This document shows, one piece after another, positions 56,703 through 64,000 of a stretch of 64,000 nucleotides of DNA (its first letter is position 1; each line of letters opens with the position of its first letter). The DNA comes from Gammaproteobacteria bacterium 53_120_T64 (GTDB taxonomy: Bacteria; Pseudomonadota; Gammaproteobacteria; Pseudomonadales; Porticoccaceae): assembly GCA_002162815.1 (NCBI GenBank), contig MAAT01000042.1, positions 62,001-126,000 of the forward strand, written 5' to 3'. The position numbers and the translations under genes are program-made. The notes beneath the pieces are model-generated. The model was given only the letters and a program-made list of their open reading frames with translations. It had not been told where the DNA came from and searched no databases.

Positions 56703-57413
56703 TCAGTGATTCAGCGCCTGCAACCGCGCCAGTGTGCCGACATCGCACCAGTCCCCTCGATACAACTCAGCGCTAATGCGGCCCGCGCCAAAAGCCGGGG
56801 CGAAGACATCGCGCAAAGGGAAGGCCTGCCCGCGAACCGCACCGGCAAACAACTGCGGGTCCAGTAAGCTTATGCCGCTAAAGGTGTAACTTTGCCGACC
56901 CGCTGCACTCCCCTCGACCATTGGCCCCGCTAGAGTGCCCCTGACGATCTCTTGCGTGCCATCGGCGCTCTCGGAAAAACAATAATCGCCGGCCAAATGA
57001 TGCTCGGGATTCGGCACCAGCACCAAATGCGCGAGGCTATTGTTGACCAGCCGCTGCGACGCCAATTCACCCAAAGGGTAGTCCGTCCAGACATCGCCAT
57101 TAATCAGCACGAAGGGCTCAGTGCCCAGTAATGGCAAAGCCTGACAAATGCCGCCGCCGGTTTCTAGGGGCTCGGCCTCCCGCGACCAGGCGATACGCAC
57201 ACCGTACTGACTGCCATCCGCCAAGTGGGCCTCTAACTTTTCACCAAGCCAGGCACTGTTGATCACCACGTCACGAATACCCAGTGCCGCTAGAGCCTCA
57301 AGGTGATAGACAATTAAAGGCTTGCCGCGCACTTCCAGCAGCGGCTTTGGCGTGTGCTCGGTCAGCGGTCGCAGACGCTTACCAAAGCCCGCCGCCAATA
57401 TCATCGCCTTCAC
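56703..57413 (-). CDS. murU: N-acetylmuramate alpha-1-phosphate uridylyltransferase MurU
   Basis: Nucleotidyltransferase of the peptidoglycan recycling route that bypasses fosfomycin-sensitive MurA. A signature AAGFGKRLRPLTEHTPKPLLEV is at the N terminus (residues 7-28), then INGDVWTDYPL with the metal aspartate. 236 residues, typical of MurU. It overlaps amgK by 4 bases, which supports the assignment over a generic sugar nucleotidyltransferase. Confidence 0.95.
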   Translation of the reverse strand: MKAMILAAGFGKRLRPLTEHTPKPLLEVRGKPLIVYHLEALAALGIRDVVINSAWLGEKLEAHLADGSQYGVRIAWSREAEPLETGGGICQALPLLGTEPFVLINGDVWTDYPLGELASQRLVNNSLAHLVLVPNPEHHLAGDYCFSESADGTQEIVRGTLAGPMVEGSAAGRQSYTFSGISLLDPQLFAGAVRGQAFPLRDVFAPAFGAGRISAELYRGDWCDVGTLARLQALNH

Positions 57414-58459
57414 GACGCCTCACCGGCCGCTTGCCAAGGCAGGTACCACGAGTGCCGATCTAACGTCGGCTCGAGACAGGTGATAAACCAGCGATAAAAA
57501 TCTTCGGTCTCGGGATATTTTTGCGCGACTTCCAGCACGTAGCGCAACACCAAAGGGAGGTCGTCCAGATAGCGCGCCTTGCCATCGCGCAGCGACAAGC
57601 GGGCAAAGATACCCAGTACTTTTAAATGCCGCTGCAGGCCCATCAAGTCAAACCAACGCAAAAAAGTCGCGGCATCAGACAAGCCCGGTGCCGCCCCCTC
57701 ACCCGCCTGAGCCAGCAACTTGCGGCGAAAGCCCTCGACGCGCGTTTCGACCAAGGCCCGGGGCCAGCGGATATAACAATCGCGCAGCAGGGACACCAGG
57801 TCATAACTCAGGGGGCCAAGTACCGCATCCTGAAAATCAATAACACCGACGCCGCCCTCCTCGAGCGCCAGTAAATTGCGTGAGTGAAAATCCCGGTGCA
57901 CCACCACTTGGGGCTGTTCGGCGGCGCTGCTCATTAAAGTGGTAAATAAGTCATTGAGCAGTAGCCGTGCCGACTTATCGAGTTCGACCCCGAGCAACCC
58001 TGCTGCGAACCACTCGGGAAAGAGTTCAAGCTCTCGCTGTAACAAGCTGGCGTCATAGGCGGGAAATAACGCGCTATCGGCGGGCAGGCGTTGTATTTGC
58101 AGCAGCGCGGCCTCCGCCCGATCGTACAGCTGGCTCTGGGTTTCATCATTTAAGACATCGAGGTATAAGCGATCGCCGAGGTCTTCCTGCAACAGGAAGC
58201 CGCGCTCGTAATCGACCGCGTAAATTTTCGGCACATCCACACCACCCTGGGTCATGGCGATGGCAATATTCACAAAGGCGCAATTGTCTTCGTGCTCGGG
58301 GGGTGCCAGCGCGACAATAAATGAGGGCTCGGTATTGCTTCTAAAATAGCGGCGAAAACCGGCATCACCGGTTACCGCCACCAGCTGCAAACCGGCACGC
58401 GGTAATGGCACCGGCAGGAATTGCCCAGCCCACGCGGAGAGGGCGTCTAAATCACTCAT
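57410..58459 (-). CDS. amgK: N-acetylmuramate/N-acetylglucosamine kinase AmgK
   Basis: Sugar kinase of the aminoglycoside phosphotransferase fold that phosphorylates the anomeric position of MurNAc or GlcNAc. The catalytic loop is VVHRDFHSRNLL and the metal site IDFQDAVLGP. The 349-residue protein begins MSDLDALSAWAGQFLPVPLP. It is the first gene of the amgK-murU pair, divergent from lptD by 144 bases, as in Pseudomonas. Confidence 0.95.
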   Translation of the reverse strand: MSDLDALSAWAGQFLPVPLPRAGLQLVAVTGDAGFRRYFRSNTEPSFIVALAPPEHEDNCAFVNIAIAMTQGGVDVPKIYAVDYERGFLLQEDLGDRLYLDVLNDETQSQLYDRAEAALLQIQRLPADSALFPAYDASLLQRELELFPEWFAAGLLGVELDKSARLLLNDLFTTLMSSAAEQPQVVVHRDFHSRNLLALEEGGVGVIDFQDAVLGPLSYDLVSLLRDCYIRWPRALVETRVEGFRRKLLAQAGEGAAPGLSDAATFLRWFDLMGLQRHLKVLGIFARLSLRDGKARYLDDLPLVLRYVLEVAQKYPETEDFYRWFITCLEPTLDRHSWYLPWQAAGEAS

Positions 58460-58603
58460 AAATATCCAAGCTAAAGCGCAAGAAAGCAGTTATTTTAGCC
58501 TAAAGCCCTCCGTGGTACTCGCACCCTCGTTTACTTTAGGTAAAATGCCCGGCTACAGTTTTAAGTACTGACGAGCCCCCAAGGCCGCAACCGGATAACA
58601 AGA

Positions 58604-61204
58604 ATGCCACCGACCTTTTTCGCCAGCTTCTACCATCGCTCTAGCGCCTATCTCCGTTTACTGGGCCTTGGCTGCGCTCTATTAAGTGGGGCTCCCGCAT
58701 TCAGCGCTGAGGCCGAGCCGGAGCCACAAGCCCAGCCCGCCAACAGCCATCTCGAGTGGCGCTGCGACAGCGATGCCGTCGGCAGCTGGGTCTGCACCGA
58801 GTACGCCGTACCCGGCCCCGCCTATGCCAAGCCACTGCACAGAAAGCTGACGCGTCGCGCCGACACTGCCGCCACTAAGCCCGATGAACTGCGGGTCAGT
58901 ACGCCGCGCAATCTCGACTGGGTCGACGAAAAGGCTCTCACCGCCGAGCAACAACAGGCGCTGACCGATAGCTGCTGCGGACGCTATGTTGAACCGAGTC
59001 GAGACTATCCCGATGCCGAGTTAAACCCCGACGACGCCCCCCTACGGGCCAGCTCAACCACTACCGAAGCCCAGGACAACATCGCCACTATGAAGGGCGA
59101 TGTGCAAATTTCCCAGGGCTATCGTCAGGTGCGCAGTGACACCGCCGTGCTCGACCAAGACGCCCGCACCGCCACCCTCGAGGGCAAGGTACAACTGCGC
59201 GAACCCGGCCTGTTGTTGCTCGGCAGCAAAGCCCATTTCGACCTCGACTCCGGTGAGCTGGCCGTCAATGATGCCACCTGGGTTTTTCATGAGGCGGCCA
59301 TACGCGGTACAGCGGCCACCGTGGCACGCCAACAAGACGGCTTAATTTTTATCGACAACGCCACCTACACCACCTGCGAGCCGGGCAACAACACCTGGCA
59401 ACTGGCCGCCAGCAAAATCACTATCGATCCACAAACCGGCATCGCAACCGCCAAGCATGTGCGCATTAAAGTCAAAGACGTGCCGATCTTCTACCTGCCC
59501 TGGATTCGCTACCCCGTCGATGGTCGCCGCGCCAGCGGTTTACTGTTCCCAGAAATTAGCATCAGTGACAAGAACGGCCTCGACTACGCGCAACCGATTT
59601 ATCTCAACTTAGCACCCCACTACGACGCCACCATCACACCACGCTACATACAAGAGCGCGGTGAAATGGTCGAGCTCGAGCTGCGCCACCTCTCGCCACA
59701 GACCGAAACACTGCTCGGTGGCGGCTGGCTCGGCGATGACGATGGTGGCGACAACAAGGTCGACCCACTGACCCAGCTCAAGCCCCTGCAGGGCGAAGAC
59801 CGCTGGCTCGTCAATCTCGATCACCGCGGCGGTTTGGGCGCGCGCTGGGGCACCACCGTCGACTACACCAAGGTCAGCGATGAAGACTACTTTCGCGACA
59901 TCGGCAACGCCACACTGGAGGCCCGCAGCCAGAGCCACCTAAAACAATTTGCCGGCCTCAACTACAGCACCGACCACTGGCGCTTCGGTGTCAGTGGCAC
60001 CGAGTACCAAACGCTGATTAGCAATACCGACAAGCAGTACCAGCAACTCCCCCGTGTCCACGCCAACGGTGAATACCGCATTCAGGCTGCCGGCCAAGAC
60101 CTGCTCTTTACGCTCAACAACCAATTCACCGTCTTCGACCACGATGACAAGAACAAGGTCACCGGTGATCGCCTGCGCTCCGACTACGCCGTCACGCTCG
60201 ACAAGCAATGGTTGTGGGGCTACTTTCGCCCCACCTTCAAGCTCAAGCACCTGAGCTACGAGCTCGATGAACCCTTGCAAGCAGGCGCAGATGACGCCCC
60301 CTCGACCACTGTACCGGTGGCTATTATCGACACCGGCTTGTTCTTTGAACGCTTCTCCAGTTTATTCGGCGGCCACACCCAAACCCTTGAGCCGCGCCTG
60401 TACTACCTCAACGCCAAAAGCGAAGATCAGCGCGACAATCCCGACTTTGACACGGACGATCTGACCTTCAGCTACCAGCAGTTGTTTCGCGATGAGCGCT
60501 TTTCCGGTGGCGACCGTATTAGCGACGCCGAACAGCTCACTGTCGCCCTGACCACTCGACTGATCGATGCCAATAGCGGCATCGAGCGCATGCACGCCAG
60601 TATCGGACAGATCTTTTATCTGGACGACAGAGAGGTCGCACTCAACTACGCGGCGAACAATGAGGCGCTGCTGCGCAATGACTCTGAGTTGGCCGCCGAG
60701 TTTGGCGCCCAACTCAATAAACACTGGCGCCTGCAATCCGACATTCTCTACGATGACAGCAGCGACCGCGTTAACAAGGGCAGCTTTAGCCTGCGTTTCC
60801 GCGGCGCCGACAAGGCGCGGTTTAATGCCAGCTATCGCTACACCCGCGAAGACCCACGCACCATTGGCGGCCAAACCTTCGACACCGATATTGAGCAGGC
60901 CGATCTCTCCGCCTACTTGCCGATCAATCGTCGCTGGAGCCTGATGGGCCGTTGGAACCAAGATTTAACCAATAGCCGGGAACTCGAAGTTTTTGCCGGC
61001 ATCGAATACAACAGCTGCTGCTGGCGCGCCGCCCTTATCGCGCGCCACTGGCTGGATAGAGACGACGACTTACTGATCCCCGAAGAAGAGCTCGAGTACG
61101 ACGATGGTATCTTCTTACAAATTCAATTAAAGGGCCTCGCCGGTACCGGTGGCGCCATCGACAGTATTCTCAGTGACGGCATTTATGGCTATGAAGCAAG
61201 ATAA
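58604..61204 (+). CDS. lptD: LPS-assembly outer-membrane protein LptD
   Basis: Beta-barrel translocon that inserts LPS into the outer membrane together with LptE. A signal peptide ends about residue 35 (LLSGAPAFSAEA). The N-terminal jellyroll domain (about 150-290) contains NIATMKGDVQISQGYRQVRS and the 26-strand barrel follows. The expected cysteine pairs are seen: two in the N-terminal part (WRCDSDAVGSWVCTEY, near 54-64), CC near 123-124, and CC near 805-806 (EYNSCCWRAAL). 866 residues. Confidence 0.97.
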   Translation: MPPTFFASFYHRSSAYLRLLGLGCALLSGAPAFSAEAEPEPQAQPANSHLEWRCDSDAVGSWVCTEYAVPGPAYAKPLHRKLTRRADTAATKPDELRVSTPRNLDWVDEKALTAEQQQALTDSCCGRYVEPSRDYPDAELNPDDAPLRASSTTTEAQDNIATMKGDVQISQGYRQVRSDTAVLDQDARTATLEGKVQLREPGLLLLGSKAHFDLDSGELAVNDATWVFHEAAIRGTAATVARQQDGLIFIDNATYTTCEPGNNTWQLAASKITIDPQTGIATAKHVRIKVKDVPIFYLPWIRYPVDGRRASGLLFPEISISDKNGLDYAQPIYLNLAPHYDATITPRYIQERGEMVELELRHLSPQTETLLGGGWLGDDDGGDNKVDPLTQLKPLQGEDRWLVNLDHRGGLGARWGTTVDYTKVSDEDYFRDIGNATLEARSQSHLKQFAGLNYSTDHWRFGVSGTEYQTLISNTDKQYQQLPRVHANGEYRIQAAGQDLLFTLNNQFTVFDHDDKNKVTGDRLRSDYAVTLDKQWLWGYFRPTFKLKHLSYELDEPLQAGADDAPSTTVPVAIIDTGLFFERFSSLFGGHTQTLEPRLYYLNAKSEDQRDNPDFDTDDLTFSYQQLFRDERFSGGDRISDAEQLTVALTTRLIDANSGIERMHASIGQIFYLDDREVALNYAANNEALLRNDSELAAEFGAQLNKHWRLQSDILYDDSSDRVNKGSFSLRFRGADKARFNASYRYTREDPRTIGGQTFDTDIEQADLSAYLPINRRWSLMGRWNQDLTNSRELEVFAGIEYNSCCWRAALIARHWLDRDDDLLIPEEELEYDDGIFLQIQLKGLAGTGGAIDSILSDGIYGYEAR

Positions 61205-62537
61205 CAACACACTCCGCCCAGTACCTAAAAAAGCCAGCTCAGGGCTAAGCCTCGGCGCATTAGCCCTGAGCCTGTGGCTCGGCACCACGAGCGTCTCGGC
61301 CCAGCTGATACCCCTCGATGGTATCGCCGCCATCGTCAACGAAGACGTGGTGATGAAAAGTGAACTGCGCGATCACACTGAGCAGTATTACCAACAAATA
61401 CAGCGCCAGGCCGCCACGCAACAGCAGCGCCAGCAAGTCCCTCCCAAAGAGGCTCTCGTCTCGCAGGTGCTCGACAAGCTAATCCTCGATCGCATTATGC
61501 TGACCATGGCGGAACGGGCAGGCATTAAAATCGGCGACAAGGAACTCAACGACGCGCTGACCAGCACCGCCAAACAGCAAAATATGAGCTTTGATCAGTT
61601 TGTCGCCATGGCTCACAACGATGGCTTGAGCCTGGCCCAGCTACGCACACAATTTCGCCAGGACATGATCATTGGCCGCGTACAACAGGGTATGGTCAAG
61701 CGGCGCATCGAAATTAGTGATCAGGAGGTCGAAAACTTTCTGAATTCCGAAGAGGGTCAATTAATGAGCTCTCCCGACCTCAATGTTGGCCACATTTTAC
61801 TGACACGGCCCTCCTCTGCCAGCCCCGCAGAGCTCGACGCCAGTCTTCGTAAAGCCACCGAGCTGCGCCAGCAGGCCGTCGACAGCAGCGATTTTCGCAA
61901 CATTGCCCTGCTCAATTCCCGAGGCCCCAATGCACTCAAGGGCGGAGATCTCGGCTGGCGCAAAGCCATGCAGCTACCGCCGCTGTTCAGCCAGGCACTG
62001 GCCGCACTAGCGCCCGGTGAAATATCCCCGCCGCTGCAAAGTGACGCCGGCATCCACCTCCTAAAGCTGTATGAGCGACGCGGTGGCGGCGAACAACTGA
62101 TTCAGCAAACCGAAATTCGCCACATTCTGCTCAAGCCCAATGAGATCCTCACCAAGCAAGCCGCACGTCTAGAAATTAGCGCTCTGCGCGAACGCATTAT
62201 CGCCGGGGAAGCCTTCGCCGATCTGGCACGAGAGTTTTCTGAAGACCCCGGCACCGCGCTGAAGGGTGGCGAGCTTGGCTGGTCGTCCTCCGGCCAATTC
62301 GTACCGATTTTCGAAAGCACCGCCGCCGAGCTGGAGGTCGATGAAATCAGCGAGCCAGTGTTCAGTCAATTTGGCTGGCACATTATTCAGGTCACCGGGC
62401 GGCGCAGCGAAGACTTCAGCGAGACACTGATGATCAACCAAGCCCGCAACGCCCTTGGCCAACGCAAGTACGCAGAGGAACTACCCATCTGGCTGCAGGA
62501 GATTCGTAGCGAAGCCTTCGTTGATATAAGGCCGTGA
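61185..62537 (+). CDS. surA: Periplasmic chaperone/peptidyl-prolyl isomerase SurA
   Basis: Chaperone for outer-membrane proteins including LptD. I use the ATG at 61185 (MAMKQDNN, 450 residues); an ATG at 61191 is equally plausible, and the open frame extends to 61149. Either start lies inside the last codons of lptD, so the two genes overlap. Signal peptide about 20-40 ([20 protein letters not shown]), N-terminal SurA domain ([20 protein letters not shown]), two parvulin domains (about 190-285 and 300-395; [23 protein letters not shown]). A normal length. Confidence 0.95.
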   Translation: MAMKQDNNTLRPVPKKASSGLSLGALALSLWLGTTSVSAQLIPLDGIAAIVNEDVVMKSELRDHTEQYYQQIQRQAATQQQRQQVPPKEALVSQVLDKLILDRIMLTMAERAGIKIGDKELNDALTSTAKQQNMSFDQFVAMAHNDGLSLAQLRTQFRQDMIIGRVQQGMVKRRIEISDQEVENFLNSEEGQLMSSPDLNVGHILLTRPSSASPAELDASLRKATELRQQAVDSSDFRNIALLNSRGPNALKGGDLGWRKAMQLPPLFSQALAALAPGEISPPLQSDAGIHLLKLYERRGGGEQLIQQTEIRHILLKPNEILTKQAARLEISALRERIIAGEAFADLAREFSEDPGTALKGGELGWSSSGQFVPIFESTAAELEVDEISEPVFSQFGWHIIQVTGRRSEDFSETLMINQARNALGQRKYAEELPIWLQEIRSEAFVDIRP

Positions 62538-63541
62538 CGCTACGCCTCGCCATCACTCCCGGGGAGCCCGCTGGGATTGGCCCCGATCTGCTGATTCAGT
62601 TAGTGCAACAGGGCTGCGCCCATGAACTGGTCGCCATCGCCGACCCGCAAATGCTAGCGGCAAGGGCGCAGCTACTGGGACTGCCTCTCACCCTCCGCAG
62701 CCCCTCCGCACAGCCTCGGCCCCTCGGCCCCGGGGAGCTAGCTATAGAGCCCGTGGCACTCGCCGTTACCCCACAGCCGGGGCGGCTAGAGCCCAAAAAT
62801 TCAGCCGCTATTATTGCCACCCTCGACAGGGCTATTAGCGGCTGTAGCGACAAGACGTATAGCGCCCTCATCACCGGCCCCATCAATAAGGCGGCGATTA
62901 ACGATGCCGGCATCCCCTTCAGTGGGCACACCGAGTATTTAGCGGCGCAAACCGCAACCCCAAACGTGGTGATGATGTTGGCCAGCGATAATTTGCGCGT
63001 TGCACTGGCGACCACCCACCTGCCCTTGAGTGCCGTGGCGCCCGCCATCACCACCGAGCTGCTAGAAACCTGCCTGCGCATACTGCACAGCGAGCTTGTC
63101 AGCAAGTTTGCGATCGCCAAACCCCGCATTCTGGTCTGCGGCCTCAACCCCCATGCCGGTGAAAACGGCCACCTCGGGCATGAGGAAACCACGATCATCA
63201 GCCCCTTGCTAAGCAAACTGAACACCGAGGGCTTTACACTAAGCGGCCCGCTACCAGCCGACACGCTGTTTACTCAGAAATACCTGCTGCAGGCCGATGC
63301 CGTACTCGCGATGTACCATGACCAAGGGCTACCGGTGCTGAAATACCAGGGCTTTGGCAAAGCCGTGAACATTACTCTTGGGCTACCGTTTATTCGCACC
63401 TCTGTCGACCATGGCACGGCTCTGGAATTAGCCGGTACCGGCACAGCCAGCACCGGCAGCCTCGCCTATGCAATAGACTGCGCCGCGCAATTGGCCGGGG
63501 CCGCTGAATCCACAATTAGAGAACATAACGTCAATGGCTAA
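62534..63541 (+). CDS. pdxA: 4-hydroxythreonine-4-phosphate dehydrogenase PdxA
   Basis: Enzyme of pyridoxal phosphate synthesis, oxidising 4-phosphohydroxythreonine with NAD. The start is GTG at 62534 overlapping the surA stop by 4 bases. Conserved [15 protein letters not shown] at the N terminus, [24 protein letters not shown] with the metal histidine, and [20 protein letters not shown]. The 335-residue protein is of normal length. Confidence 0.97.
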   Translation: MTLRLAITPGEPAGIGPDLLIQLVQQGCAHELVAIADPQMLAARAQLLGLPLTLRSPSAQPRPLGPGELAIEPVALAVTPQPGRLEPKNSAAIIATLDRAISGCSDKTYSALITGPINKAAINDAGIPFSGHTEYLAAQTATPNVVMMLASDNLRVALATTHLPLSAVAPAITTELLETCLRILHSELVSKFAIAKPRILVCGLNPHAGENGHLGHEETTIISPLLSKLNTEGFTLSGPLPADTLFTQKYLLQADAVLAMYHDQGLPVLKYQGFGKAVNITLGLPFIRTSVDHGTALELAGTGTASTGSLAYAIDCAAQLAGAAESTIREHNVNG

Positions 63542-64000
63542 AACTGAAGTGCCCGACCAGAGCCATCAGGCCAAGAAACGCTTCGGCCAAAATTTTTTGG
63601 TGGATGGCAATATTATTAACCGCATTATTCGCGCCGTGGCGCCGCAGTCGGGCCAGCACCTGGTTGAAATAGGCCCGGGGCTTGGCGCCCTAACCAGCCA
63701 CCTGATCGACAAAAAATGCCAACTCGACGTGGTCGAAATTGACCGGGACTTAGCTGAGAAGTTGCGCGCTCAATACGGGCAGGCAAATGGTTTCCAGCTT
63801 CATCTTATCGATGCCCTCAAGGCAGACTTTGGTAGCCTGACTAAACCCGGCGCTAAGCTACGCATTATCGGTAACCTACCCTACAATATTTCCACGCCAC
63901 TACTCTTCCATCTACTGACCTTTAAAGAAAAAATTGCAGATATGCATTTTATGCTGCAGAGGGAGGTGGTCGACAGGATGGGCTCGCCGGAGGGGAAAAA
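63534..64000 (+). CDS. rsmA: 16S rRNA dimethyladenosine transferase RsmA (KsgA), cut by window end
   Basis: SAM-dependent enzyme that dimethylates A1518 and A1519 of 16S rRNA. The first 155 codons are present from the ATG at 63534, which overlaps the pdxA stop by 8 bases. Visible are [11 protein letters not shown], the SAM loop [23 protein letters not shown] and the catalytic motif [11 protein letters not shown]. The reading frame is open to the window edge; the family is about 265-270 residues long. Confidence 0.97.
   Translation, partial: MAKTEVPDQSHQAKKRFGQNFLVDGNIINRIIRAVAPQSGQHLVEIGPGLGALTSHLIDKKCQLDVVEIDRDLAEKLRAQYGQANGFQLHLIDALKADFGSLTKPGAKLRIIGNLPYNISTPLLFHLLTFKEKIADMHFMLQREVVDRMGSPEGK

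Overview
This window looks like chromosomal DNA of a free-living, polarly flagellated gammaproteobacterium, probably marine and related to the Cellvibrionales/Spongiibacteraceae or Pseudomonas side of the class. This rests on gene order and protein resemblance, not on a search. Pointers are the FleQ/FleSR (FlrABC) flagellar hierarchy with sigma-54 and sigma-28 promoters, the ybeZ-ybeY-corC-lnt ... leuS-lptE-holA block, and the murU-amgK / lptD-surA-pdxA-rsmA block. I saw no tRNA, rRNA, CRISPR array, prophage or insertion sequence.

Region 1 (1-30.2 kb) is a flagellar cluster. Mostly on the minus strand, from low to high coordinate, it holds fliE, fleR, fleS, a short fleQ, a PilZ-like gene, fliT, fliS, fliD, flaG, fliC, a small plus-strand flagellin-modification locus (TPR-glycosyltransferase, AT-rich methyltransferase, relic of a second TPR-glycosyltransferase), then flgL-K-J-I-H-G-F-E-D-C-B. 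On the plus strand follow flgA, flgM, flgN and the c-di-GMP receptor flgZ. A minus-strand diguanylate cyclase and a plus-strand SPOR-domain membrane protein close the region. Promoter matches fit the known hierarchy: sigma-54 sites before fleSR, fliD, flgB, flgA and possibly the SPOR gene, and sigma-28 sites before flgM (excellent) and fliC (good -10). The master regulator is odd: FleQ lacks its N-terminal domain and the residues that contact c-di-GMP in P. aeruginosa FleQ, and it is co-oriented with a PilZ-like protein that also lacks the binding motifs.

Region 2 (30.2-46.5 kb) is housekeeping: DUF1820, miaB, ybeZ(phoH-like)-ybeY-corC-lnt, a lipoprotein of unknown function, leuS-lptE-holA, an MDR-type oxidoreductase, a lipid A acyltransferase-like protein lacking the usual catalytic acid, an ATPase/VanZ-like pair and an acyl-CoA synthetase that ends at a near-perfect terminator.

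Region 3 (46.7-55.3 kb) is a sulfur-oxidation (Sox) cluster on the minus strand: soxC-soxD-soxX-soxY-soxZ-soxA-soxK-soxB followed by a periplasmic thioredoxin-like protein, with a DUF302 protein upstream. It contains the complete SoxXA-YZ-B-CD set for thiosulfate oxidation, with a mono-heme SoxA and the SoxXA-binding protein SoxK. No soxR, soxV or other accessory genes are present here.

Region 4 (55.3-64 kb) holds an aromatic/aspartate aminotransferase, murU-amgK (peptidoglycan MurNAc recycling) and, divergently, lptD-surA-pdxA-rsmA (outer-membrane assembly, pyridoxal phosphate synthesis, rRNA dimethylation). rsmA is cut by the window end.
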